64,000 bases of DNA from Ampullaceana balthica. Lineage: Eukaryota > Mollusca > Gastropoda > Lymnaeidae. Below are positions 45,409-56,289 of this stretch, one piece after another; position 1 is the stretch's first letter, and every line of letters starts with the position of its first letter. A program made the translations under genes and the position numbers. Location of the stretch: NCBI GenBank assembly GCA_944989445.1, contig CALYLW010000017.1, forward strand, positions 258,001-322,000, given 5' to 3'. The notes beneath the pieces are model-generated. The model saw nothing but the letters and a program-made list of their open reading frames with translations. It was not told the DNA's origin and ran no database searches.

Positions 45409-45828
45409 GGTACAAACACACTCGCTAGATCTAAGATACTTTACTAACTGTACATACACACTGACTAGAGTTAAGATACTTTATTAACGGTACAAACACA
45501 CTCGCTAGATCTAAGATACTTTAATAACTGTACATACACACTGACTAGAGCTAAGATATTTTACTAACAGTTCCCACACACTGACTAGACACAGGTAAGT
45601 TACTTAATATTTATATATAGATACACACTGACTAGAGCTGTTTGGTGACGTCTTGTCAGGCTCACTCAAACAGGTTACCGGTTACATGTTATCTATCTAC
45701 TAATGTGTAAGCCTGATTGCAGTCTCACCCTAATTTTGTTGACTAGAGCTGATATACTTTACTAACTATTCCCACACACTGACTAGAGCTAAGATATTTT
45801 ACTAACAGTTCCCACACACTGACTAGAG
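45409..45828. repeat. Satellite of about 47-bp units with a longer higher-order segment, left part
   Basis: CACACACTGACTAGAGCTAA and GATACTTTACTAAC alternate with short variable links. At 45628-45740 a longer non-unit segment (GTGACGTCTTGTCAGGCTCA...) is inserted in the pattern. The array stops at 45828 where the hAT insertion begins and resumes after it. Confidence 0.85.
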
Positions 45829-47826
45829 CAGGGGTTCCTAACCAGTGGTACATGCACCCCCCAAGGGGTGCATGAGCAGGTTCCAGGGGGTGCATGAACC
45901 ATTCAGAGAGAAAAAAAAGAAAAAGGGGAAGAAAAAAAAAGACTAAGGAAAAAAAGAAAGAAAAATGGTAATCTGAAAATGTAAACCATAAGCAAGGCAT
46001 GCCGCGTTAAAGGGCGCCAATATACAACCTTTTTTTTTATTTTATAAATTTTTTAAAATACTCGTTCGCGCATCGTTCTGCGCATGTCGAAAATTGACGG
46101 ATTTTTTTTTCGCAAAATGAACGGTTCGCTCTGCATGTTCCTCGGAATTTCGTGTTTTAAGTCACAGTTTTCAAAAAATAATTTAATTTTGTCATCAAAT
46201 ACGTCAGAAATATGTCTTCCGGTAACCCTCTAACTGTTTTGAGAGGATGTAAACATTGGGATTTTTTTCCTTCACTTTTATTGCTCGGCACGCTGCAAAG
46301 GTCTTAAAAACGTTAAATGTAAGCCATCACTCATCATTGAAACCTAAAATCTTGAGTTGAGCATCCAATTACGGTCATTAAAAATATCAACTTCGTCAGT
46401 TATAAATTTGCCTGTGACTGGTACCACGTTCTGATTGTCATCACCCCCTCAAAATCGTTAATAAATAATAAAAAAAGAGAGAGAGATGGAACAAAAAAGC
46501 CTCAGTGCTTCTTCTGTGGAAAAATCCTGTGCAATGACAACATGAAGCCTGTTAGACTCCGAGAGCACTTGGAGAAAAACCATCCACAACCTTCATTTTG
46601 CACAGGTGGTGCTCCTCCCTCCATGCTTGGTAATAAGTCAGGATTTTCAGCACTGGTAAAGAAAGAAGTTCCAGATATTGTCACTAAACACAGTGTATCC
46701 TTCATCGCCAGGCCTTGGCATGCAAAACTCTACCTACAACCTTGAAGTCAGTTCTTTCTACTGCAGTCCAAGTTGTACATTTTATCCGCTCACATGCCTT
46801 GAACTACTGCCTCTTCAAGTTGTTCTGTCATGAGGTGGTCTCTGAGCATGAAGTTCTGCTCTACCACACTGAGGTGCGATGGTTGTCCATGGGACGGATA
46901 CTTTCTCGGTTAATAGAACTGAGAGTGGAGCTTGCCATTTTCTTGGGAGAAAAAGAGAGTGACCTTGCTGACAAGTTTGACTGTCCAAATTTCATTCATT
47001 ACTTGGCATACCTGGCTGACATCTTCACCATCTTGAATGAGTTGAACACATCTCTCCAAGGACCTGCTGATACTGTAATGGATGCTTCTGAGAGATTGCA
47101 AGCCTTCCTTAACAAAGTGCCACTATTCCAACGACGAAAAGAAAAGTCCAACTTGGCCAACTTTCCACTCTTGGATGAAGTTGTAATATCTGATGCAGAA
47201 GGAAGCACTGAGGGATCACTGCCTGACAAAATCAAATTGGAAATTTCAGAGCACCTTTCAACATTGCAAAAGTCCTTTGATGTGTATTTCTGTCAAGAAA
47301 TTGATAGGAAAGACCTTTCGTTTCGCAATCCTTTTCTCTGTGACTTGGACAACATTGATGACAGTGACTTTGCTAAAGATGACCTGATTGATTAGAGAAC
47401 CAGAGAAGTATTGAGAAGTGCCTTCAGTTGCAATACCTTGATTGAATTTTGGTGGCCCAGCTAGATTCCTACCCACAACTAGCCAAGAGGGCAGTACTGA
47501 GTCTCCTTCCATTTGCCACAACCTATCTCTGTGAAGCTGGATTCTCCACACCTTTGACGATTAAAACCAAGGAAAGGAATAAGTTGAATGCAGAGGATGA
47601 CATGAGAGTTGCTTTGTCCAAAACAGTCCCCAGATTTAAATCGCTGATTGATCATAAGAAGCAGCAGATCTCTCACTAAATTCACTGTTGTCTATGGTCA
47701 AAACTGTTGTGTTACTAAAATAAACATAGTTTAATAATGCATTTTCTGCAAGTTTCACGAGGGGGTGCATGAACTTTTTTGGGCATCTGAAGGGGTGCAT
47801 GGACCCCAAAAGGTTAGGAACCGCTG
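45829..47826 (+). mobile_element. ZBED5-like hAT element, internally deleted, 1998 bp
   Basis: Termini CAGGGGTTCCTAACC and, reverse-complemented, CAGCGGTTCCTAACC. The flanking octamers GACTAGAG (45821-45828) and GACTAGGG (47827-47834) agree at seven of eight positions, an 8-bp hAT-type target duplication. Both ends carry GGGGTGCATGAAC-like subterminal repeats. The broken transposase gene fills the right two-thirds. Confidence 0.9.
46480..47679 (+). pseudogene. ZBED5/SCAND3-like hAT transposase, deleted and frameshifted
   Basis: A BED finger (CFFC at 46506-46517, HLEKNH at 46566-46583) is followed almost directly by CTGGAPPSMLG and the C-terminal half. The region between, several hundred residues holding the first catalytic Asp in relatives, is missing. 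A frameshift near 46690-46710 separates the two halves (226-codon piece at 46715-47395). A TAG at 47393 and another shift near 47455 precede the dimerisation motif LPFATTYLCEAGFS and its tail to 47679. Clearly non-functional. Domesticated relatives of this family exist in vertebrates. Confidence 0.9.
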
Positions 47827-47834
47827 GACTAGGG

Positions 47835-48125
47835 AGAGCTAAGATACTTTACTAACGGTTCACACACACTGACTAGAGAGAGCTAAGATACTTTACTAAC
47901 TGTACATACACACTGACTAGAGAGAGCAAAGATACTTTACTAACTGTACATACACACTGACTAGAGCTGTTTTGTGACGTCTTGTCAGGCTCACTCATAC
48001 CCTGTTTACATGTTATCCATCTACGAATGTGTTAAAGCCTGACTGCAGTCTCACCCACATTTTGTTGACTAGAGCTGAGATACTTTACTAACTGTACATA
48101 AACACTCGCTAGAGCTAAGATAACA
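47835..48125. repeat. Satellite of about 47-bp units, right part
   Basis: The same unit as at 45.4-45.8 kb resumes, including a second copy of the longer GTGACGTCTTGTCAGGCTCA segment (47975-48068), about 90 percent like the first. So the higher-order unit predates the hAT insertion. Confidence 0.85.
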
Positions 48126-48226
48126 CTGGAGAATTTACTGTGAATTAAACAGAGAATTTTCCGCTTTCGAGATGTTCATAGCTTTTAAAAAAGGTTAACT
48201 CATTTAACTGCACTATTTTGTTATTT

Positions 48227-48227
<1 letters not shown>

Positions 48228-48313
<86 letters not shown>
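48228..48313. repeat. TA microsatellite
   Basis: (TA)n with one TATTATAT interruption. Confidence 0.97.
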
Positions 48314-48316
<3 letters not shown>

Positions 48317-48319
48317 TTA

Positions 48320-49245
48320 ATTACCAAAGACCACTCCCTTAGCTGTGAACGTTCCACTGAGGTCATTAATTTTTTTTCAACTTTGTTCTTTATTCAAGTT
48401 TTCAAAATACTCCCGACAAGTTTTGTTCAGCCATGAAACAACAGCACATTATCTGAAATGTCTTTGTTGTCTACCTTTAGCAGGATTTAACCAAACATTT
48501 CCTGTACTCCCGACCCACAAATGGTTAGTTGACTGGACTCGTACCTCCAAAATTTATGTCAAACTATCCTCGCACCCCGAGAACTACACAAAAACAACGC
48601 ATCTCAAAATTTGAAGGAAGAAGACTGCTATAATCCAAAAATTCAATGACAATGTAAAATTTAGCAATTCGAAATCTAATCTCTGACTTTCCCACACACA
48701 CACACAAATCCCGTTAAAAATGTAAAATTTAACGAATAAATTAAAATATTCCTTTCATGGTCAACATCTCCTCAATTCAACAATCTACTTTCCTGGCACC
48801 CTCTGAAAAACACACTTGTAAACTTTCTAATCCTTGTACCACTTCTCGCCACACTTCTTCCACTACTTCTGCAACATGACCCGTAAAAGATAAGGTTTTA
48901 ATTTTTATTTACGGTCGTGTTGGTTGGACTGGTGTCTTGATTTGCAGTTTTGATTCACAAGTTTTACTATTACGGGGGGGGGGTGTATGATTTTTATTAT
49001 AAAATTAATAATAATTTGATTTTTAATTTTTTTATCTTAAAATTCCCGCTTTCATCCATTTTAATTTTGCATTGGTTTTCGCCAAATATTTAACTGCAAA
49101 ACAAATATAATTTAGACCCCTATTTTGATACACAGATATTTGATCTGTGTTTGTAATTACACAGCGTTTCGTCTGCGATAAATTTTTGTAAGTTTAAAAG
49201 AGACACAAGCCGTTTCACGTGTAAACGTTTCCGTTATACCATTAG
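48320..49245. other. Intergenic DNA
   Basis: An 89-codon frame at 48345-48614 has no domain. A G run of nine is at 48974. Nothing assigned. Confidence 0.35.
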
Positions 49246-49247
49246 TT

Positions 49248-49580
49248 CCTAAGACACGAACTAAAACTTTTGGCGAAAGGTCATTCTCTTTTTGTTTGTG
49301 CAGCCAAACAATGGAATTCTCTACCATTACACATCCGTAGTATTCCCACTACCAAGTCCTTCAAGAATGCACTTAAGACGCATCTTTTCAAAATGCGTTT
49401 ACAAAATTAATGAAACAACATTTCTTTTAATGATTCGCGTAGCTTATGAGTAATGTACTGTCCTTTACGTTGTTATTATGGTATGAATGGTTATTTAATT
49501 ATTATATGTATGCTATGATCTCCATGTAAAGCGCCGTGAGCCCTGTTCTGTACTGGGAAACAGCGCTATAAAAATTATCA

Positions 49581-49671
<91 letters not shown>
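49248..49671 (+). mobile_element. CR1/L2-type LINE 3' end with ATT tail
   Basis: Two frames joined by a one-base shift near 49295 encode PKTRTKTFGERSFSF and then AAKQWNSLPLHIRSIPT, SFKNALKTHLFK and a stop at 49408-49410, matching the C-terminal end shared by many LINE reverse transcriptases. The 3' UTR has AAGCGCCGTGAGC and GCGCTATAAAAATTATCAAT, followed by about 31 ATT triplets, as in CR1/L2-like elements that use microsatellite tails. Strongly 5'-truncated. Confidence 0.85.
49577..49671. repeat. ATT microsatellite, LINE tail
   Basis: About 31 perfect triplets directly downstream of the LINE 3' UTR. Confidence 0.97.
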
Positions 49672-49672
<1 letters not shown>

Positions 49673-49674
49673 AC

Positions 49675-50150
49675 GTTGTCTTATTTTTTTCATGTTCACT
49701 CACGGCTTATTCAATGATCCCATTTTCTTCTACCTGCTGATTGCAGTCCCACCGTCCCACCCGTATAATGTATAAATAACCTTCACAGGTACAAATAAAC
49801 AAAACAATATTTAAAGTTAAATTTACACAATGTTCTAACGACTAAACATTTCATCTGTTATTGTAACTTCTATTATTTCTTTTAAAAAAACATAACTCTA
49901 TTTAATGTCCTGCATAAAACACTTTGAACTATTGACAAACATGAACATAATTTGGACTATTGTCGCACAAAAACATTTGATACATAAGTACACGTTTAGA
50001 TTTGTTACTAACATCAGTAATTGGTTTTTAAAATTCAACTCATAGGCGTCTGTATTGCCAGCTCAATAAATTTAGAAGTTTATTTTTCTCCATGAAGTTC
50101 ACTAAATAAAATATGACTTGGTTCAACGCTTTCTTTTACGGCAACACAAA
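49675..50150. other. AT-rich intergenic DNA
   Basis: No feature recognised. Confidence 0.4.
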
Positions 50151-50600
50151 GTGAGGAGTATGTTTAATTACAGCATTCAATGTCATAGATTGTGTTTAAT
50201 TACAGTATTGAATATGATATACATATTATTTATATAATGCATGTTTTTAATTACAGTATTCAATGTGATACTTCGAGTTTGATTGCAATATTACGTGTGA
50301 GACATTGTGTTTATATAAAGTATTAAATGTGGTACATTGTCTTTAATTACAGTTTTAATGTGATAAACTGTGTTTGATTACGGTATTCAATGTGATATAT
50401 TGTGTTTCATCACAGTTATCAAAGTTATAAATCGAGTTTTATTGAACTATTAACGTGATATATCGTGTTTGTTATAATGAGAAATTCTATTGTTTTCTGA
50501 AATTTATTTATGTAAAATATTGTGTTTGACTACTGGTTAGGATTATTGAAGTGATGAGTGTTTGATTAAGTAATTAACTTGATATATCGCGTTTGTTATT
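50150..50600. repeat. Degenerate zone of an AT-rich minisatellite
   Basis: TGTGTTTAATTACAG and ATTCAATGTGATA phrases recur loosely with irregular spacing (about 30-45 bases), grading into the regular 32-bp array to the right. Confidence 0.6.
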
Positions 50601-51112
50601 AATGGGGAGATATATTATGTTTGTTTAATGGTACTAATTTGATATATTATGTTTGTTTAATGGTACTAATTTGATATATTATGTTTGTTTAATGGTACTA
50701 ATTTGATATATTATGTTTGTTTAATGGTACTAATGTGATATATTATGTTTGTTTAATGGTACTAATGTGATATATTATGTTTGTTTAATGGTACTAATTT
50801 GATATATTATGTTTGTTTAATGGTACTAATGTGATATATTATGTTTGTTTAATGGTACTAATGTGATATATTATATTTGTTTAATGGTACTAATGTGATA
50901 TATTATGTTTGTTTAATGGTACTAATCTGATATATTATGTTTTTTAATGGTACTAATTTGATATATTATGTATGTTTAATGGTACTAATGTGATATATTA
51001 TGTTTGCTTAATGGTACTAATTTGATATGTTATGTTTGTTTAATGGTACTGATGTGATATATTATGTTTGTTTAATGTTACAAATGTGATATATTATGTT
51101 TGTTTAAATTGT
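50601..51112. repeat. 32-bp minisatellite, about 16 copies
   Basis: GATATATTATGTTTGTTTAA plus TGGTACTAAT repeats every 32 bases, nearly uniform with T/G alternation before GATATATT. Confidence 0.95.
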
Positions 51113-52300
51113 TCATCCGTACACAGTTTGCTAAACGGCATGTGAAAGCCAGTGTTTGATTACAGCTATCAATTTAATAAATTGTTGTTAATTACTTTTA
51201 CTGTATGTATTTTGTTTGATAAAATGTTTTCATGCGAATAATTGGCTGCGATTAAGGTAGCTATCGATGCTATATATTCTCTGATCGAGTTATTTATTTA
51301 TTTTTATTATTTTTTAGATTTATTAATTTTGAAAGCGTTATTATTTGATCAATAATGTTTCATTGATTTATGTCTTACATACTTGATGTTTTACTAAGTT
51401 AGTTATTCTGGAGATATGTTGAGTTTGTTATAAATGAATACGCATCTATATAGCTGTAAGAAATTATTGTGATAAATAGTGCTTGACAAGAGTTAGCAAT
51501 GTATTACTGTTGTTAAAATGGTTATTCTTTAAATTACTTTTTTTTATAGTTATTAATTATATAAATTGTTTTTAATTAAGTTAGCAATGCTACATATTGT
51601 GTTTGATTTGGACTATAACGTGATAAATTATGTTTGGTTATAAATTATTTTATTGCCGTGCTATATTGTGTTTAAGATAAAAATGGGATACATAGTATGT
51701 TAAGAGTTGCCGAACTTATTTAATAAACATTAAATCTGACGATAAAACATTTTTTTTTAAAGAAAATTTAAAAAAGCTACATCATAATTTTTTTTTAAAA
51801 GTCAAATGATAATAATTTGACATTAATTTATGTATGACTTTTCATTTCAATTTTTTACCTTATTTGTGATGCTGTCTTCACCGAATGTTTGAAAGCCAAA
51901 ACTACTCTCATGGGCAAAGTTCTAAATCGGTCTAAAATTTCAGTTGAATCGCTCAGAGTTTAATATTATTTAAAAATGCACGTAGAGGTTTCGATAGCGT
52001 TCAAATATTTTGACCTTACCAAAAAGCACCAGTTGAAAGAACTCGGGGTATTAAAGACGAAAGAACCATTTCATTGCTAACATAGGGAGGGAGACAACTG
52101 CGTTAATTTTTTTGACTCGGTTTTTGTCGGGCAGAGAAATCTTGTTCAGCGGAATAAACCTCTGCAATGGAGTAGGAAATGATTCGTATACAGACCAAGG
52201 GTCCCATCATGCTGCGGTGGTCTCTGTGGTAGATACAATAATGTAATGTAGTATGTTAACATATAAAGCGATCCGATGTATTGTGTCAATTACGGATAAA
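51113..52300. other. AT-rich DNA with fading repeat phrases
   Basis: TGTTTGATTA and similar words persist to about 51700, as if the array flank is ancient. No gene. Confidence 0.4.
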
Positions 52301-52311
52301 ACCTTCTGATA

Positions 52312-52528
52312 CTTTGTGGTAGCTTCCGTATAAAAATGTAATGGATTGTGTCAGCTACCGTATAAAAATGTAACGGATTGTGTCAGCTACCGTATAAAAA
52401 TGTAATGGAGTGTGTCAGCTACCGTATAAAAATGTAATTCATTGTGTCAGCTACCTTATAAAACAATGTGATGTATTGTGTCAGCTACCTTATTAAACAA
52501 TCTGATGTATTGTGTCAGATACGGAACA
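52312..52528. repeat. 32-bp tandem repeat, about 6 copies
   Basis: GTGTCAGCTACCGTATAAAA repeats about every 32 bases. The last two units are diverged (CCTTATTAAACAAT). Confidence 0.9.
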
Positions 52529-52529
52529 C

Positions 52530-53040
52530 ACAAAAAATCGAATGTATTTTGTCACTAACTTGATTTTAATTTTAATTTGCAAATAAAAAAACACAAGAAT
52601 CTAGCATCCTATAAATAGCTTAAGAATTTATTTCTTAATAGTGAACAATTAGAGGGAACAAATAATAATAATAGTGAACAAATACGCTTTTCCTATCAGG
52701 CTTATCGGGTAATTAGAGTAATTCTTGATAAAATCGGTAAGTGTCTCTGATGATGAATGAGCCAAATAAAAATCAACGATTTAGAAAGCACCAATAAACA
52801 TATTTCTAGTTAATACCTAATCAACTAGTAGATTATGGCAGTGTACAGAGCTGCAATGTTTTGATAAAGTATATATAGTAGGCTCGCCCAATATCAATGG
52901 CGACTATTGCAAATTATATTCGAACTTAGAACTTTACGTAAATCTATGAAAATTTACAATGGCTTTTATAAATTCAATCACGGGACAATTTTTAATTAAA
53001 GTTAGTATTTAAAATTTCTTCTTTATAAATTTTTTCATAT
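52530..53040. other. AT-rich intergenic DNA
   Basis: No feature recognised. Confidence 0.4.
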
Positions 53041-53043
53041 AGA

Positions 53044-53890
53044 CCTGATAGATGTGATCACATAGAACTGATAGATGTGACCACATAGAACTGATAGATG
53101 TGATCATGTAGAACTGATAAATGTGACCACAAAGAACTGATAGATGTGATCATGTAGAACTGATAGATGTGATCATCTAGAACTGATAGATGTGATCACA
53201 TAGAACTGATAGATGTGATCACATAGAACTGATAGATGTGATCACATAGAACTGATAGATGTGATCATCTATAACTTATAGATGTGACCACAAAGAACTG
53301 ATAGATGTGATCATGTAGAACTGATAGATGTGATCATCTAGAACTGATAGATGTGATCACATAGAACTGATAGATGTGATCACATAGAACTGATAGATGT
53401 GATCACATAGAACTGATAGATGTGATCATCTATAACTTATAGATGTGATCACATAGAACTGATAGATGTGATCACATAGAACTGATAGATGTGATCACAT
53501 AGAACTGATAGATGTGATCATCTAGAACTGATAGATGTGATCATCTAGAACTGATAGATGTGATCACATAGAACTGATAGATGTGATCACATAGAACTGA
53601 TAGATGTGATCATCTAGAACTGATAGATGTGATCGCATAGAACTGATAGATGTGATCACATAGAACTGATAGATGTGACCACATAGAACTGATAGATGTG
53701 ATCATCTAGAACTGATAGATGTGACCACATAGAACTGATAGATGTGACCACATAGAACTGATAGATGTGACCACATAGAACTGATAGATGTGATCATCTA
53801 GAACTGATAGATGTGACCACATAGAACTGATAGATGTGACCACATAGAATTGATAGATGTGATCATGTAGAAGTGATAGATGTGATCATC
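53044..53890. repeat. 23-bp minisatellite, about 37 copies, with a 161-bp higher-order repeat
   Basis: The unit GATAGATGTGATCACATAGA plus ACT has variants GATCATCT, GATCATGT, GACCACAT and GACCACAAA. Seven consecutive units at 53125-53285 are repeated in the same variant order at 53286-53446, including the rare AAGAACT and ATAACTTATA forms. Confidence 0.97.
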
Positions 53891-53894
53891 TAAG

Positions 53895-54229
53895 TCTTAT
53901 TGTTGCTGTGGTTGACTTCTTACATTAAGTCATATTGTTGCTGCGGTTGACTTATACAGCGACAAACAAACCATCCAGCTGTTAAACACGAGGAGAAAAA
54001 TCTCACAACTGTCATCATACCTTGTGCCTTCTAATACAATAATAGCCGTCATTTACATGTAGAGATATAATCAAATGAAGGTCTGGAATAGTCGAGGTCG
54101 TACAAATTTCTTAATTGTGAATATGATTTGAAGGTATTTACACTTCCGTAATTTTTTACAGGAGCACCAGAGTTAGTAGGTAAACATAATTCCTGTCTTA
54201 ACTCTTTTTTTTTAAACAGATAAAATAGG

Positions 54230-54274
<45 letters not shown>

Positions 54275-54750
54275 TTTCGACTTGACCTTTCATATATGAT
54301 ATTTGTTAAAGTTTTGTCAAATAAATTTGCCAATTAGTTTTGTGTCAGACCTGAATCTAAGCCACATACTAGAAGAGGACCGCAGTTATAATTGTATTTA
54401 AATAATTAATAATGCAGTATTCGTTTTTCATGTTGTTGTTTTTTAAGTTAATTAATTAATTTTAATACTAAATACTGATTATCGTAGGCTTAATATTTTT
54501 TTAAGCAACAAATATTTAATTTAAAATATAGCAAAAAAATGCAGTGAAAATTCCCACGATAGCCAACTTAAAACGTTCTCGATTTAAGCAGACTTACGGA
54601 CGGGAAGAAGAAAAAAAAACACGTCCTTTTCAAACACGTCAAATGTAACCTATCTAAATAATATACACAGTTTCGACTTTGACGCGAACATCTATTTCTA
54701 CTTGAAAAAAGACCAATATTATCAACCACGCCCTATCTTCATCTCGGTTC
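53895..54750. other. AT-rich DNA with a TTG microsatellite
   Basis: (TTG)n at 54229-54274. A minus-strand frame over it (poly-Asn) is an artefact. Confidence 0.5.
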
Positions 54751-54751
54751 T

Positions 54752-55069
54752 ATGCAAGTTCAACAAAAATTCGAAACCAGAAACTTTGCACACATCAAAC
54801 ATTGGCCGATGGCAGCAGCTTTGAGTTTTATAGCAGACGTGTGGGAGGAAGGGATTTTAGGGTCGGGGGTTTTCTTCAAACAAGTTACGCTTTCTGAAAG
54901 TCTTGCACTGGTTTACGAACATTTTCAATGGAAGCCCCTAAAAAAAGACTTTAAGATGGGGCCTCCAAGTCTCGTTCTTTCTGTTTTGAATAACAGCGTT
55001 GTTAAGTATATAGACAGAGGGTGGTGGAGGGTATTGTTAGGACTTATGTTTAGCGTCTTTGATGTTTAG
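54752..55069 (+). CDS. 105-codon ORF, unrecognised
   Basis: A frame from an ATG with mixed residues and a hydrophobic C-terminal stretch (WWRVLLGLMFSVF). No family is recognised and no signal peptide is visible. Frames of this length occur by chance in AT-rich DNA. It lies 0.8 kb upstream of the better exon candidate. Confidence 0.15.
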   Translation: MQVQQKFETRNFAHIKHWPMAAALSFIADVWEEGILGSGVFFKQVTLSESLALVYEHFQWKPLKKDFKMGPPSLVLSVLNNSVVKYIDRGWWRVLLGLMFSVFDV

Positions 55070-55104
55070 CATCTGTTGAGATCATCAGCTTTACCGGCAA
55101 CTTT

Positions 55105-55495
55105 TACCTTACAGCCCTCACTAAATACCACACAGCCCACATTACATGCCACACCAGCCCACATTACATACCACACAGCCCATTAAATACCACACAGCCC
55201 ACATTACATGCCACACAGCCCACACTAAATACCACACAGCCCACATTACATGCCACACAGCCCACATTACATACCACACAGCCCATTAAATAACACGCAG
55301 ACCACATTACATACCACACAGCTCATTAAATACCACACAGACCACATTACATGTCACACAGCCCACATTACATACCACAAAGCCCAAATTACATACCACA
55401 CAAACCATTAAATACCACACAGCCCATATTAAGTCCCACACAGCCCACATTAAATCCCACACAGCCCACATTAAATCCTAAGCAATATACATCAC
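55105..55495. repeat. Imperfect repeats of about 19-21 bp (CACACAGCCCACATTACATG)
   Basis: CCACACAGCCCACATTACAT and CCACACAGCCCATTAAATA variants, about 19 units, degrading to the right. Confidence 0.9.
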
Positions 55496-55852
55496 ATGCC
55501 ACGCAATCTACATAACACACAACACAGTCTACATTATACAACTCCACATCACCCTCATAAGACGCCCCCGGAAAAAGTGTGAACATTAATTGTGAATACA
55601 TGTAACTAATTCATGAGGATGCAACATTATTAATGTCTTTAACAAAGATATGTAAATAAAATATGATAATCACCTGAACTTACACGTAACAAGAAATTAG
55701 TTCGTCCGAAAACACACAGTAAAACAACTCCCGTGTTTTATAGTAGGTGAAAAGTCTTAATATAACAACAAGCGTAAGATAATGAAAACGTCAATGTTCT
55801 TGTAATTGAATCAGTATGTCATTGTTGTTATCTCTGGTCACTCTCATTGCAG

Positions 55853-56204
55853 GACTCCTACAGGGTACAATGGCAAGAGATAAGATGCTTTGGAGCCTCC
55901 GCAAATTACAGAACAGAATACTTATCTATTTTGGACGCCCGAAATGAAAGGATACAAAAATGTTTATGGGAACTCTTCCATGATACGAAAGGATTCCAGA
56001 CTGATTTTGGAACACCCAAGAACTCCAACGACAGTAATCCACGCTGTTTATATGAACCCGACAAGGGGCACTGAAGAAGCTGCTTCGTTGAATCGCGCCC
56101 CTCTAAAGTTGACGGACATTGCAACATCGAAGAAAGTATTGGGGTATTTTGAACGTCAAGGGGAAAACAACCAAAAGCCGCAGAAGCCCACTTCATCCAA
56201 CAAG
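55853..56204 (+). CDS. Candidate host exon with good splice sites
   Basis: A strong 3' splice site (pyrimidine-rich, CTCTCATTGCAG) ends at 55852, and AACAAG|GTACAA is a donor at 56204/56205. From 55884 one frame is open through the donor (YLFWTPEMKGYKNVYG, then HAVYMNPTRGTEEA and LGYFERQGENN), with balanced codons and no low complexity. Upstream of 55884 that frame has a TAA, so an internal acceptor such as AAATTACAG near 55908, or a sequence error, would be needed. Another frame is open from 55853 to TGA 56072. No family recognised. Real exon, but which frame is uncertain. Confidence 0.35.
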
Positions 56205-56289
56205 GTACAAACAATTATACATCAGTCCACATTGCGTGATCCTCTGAGATATATCTTTAGAGTTTTAGAGCCTTTCCTCTAACAGGAAT

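Noticed and set aside
53044..53890. CRISPR-like repeat/spacer pattern
   Set aside because: The apparent spacers are themselves variants of the same 23-bp unit.
54752..55069. 105-codon ORF as a confident gene
   Set aside because: No domain, no splice support and an AT-rich context; kept only as a low-confidence feature.
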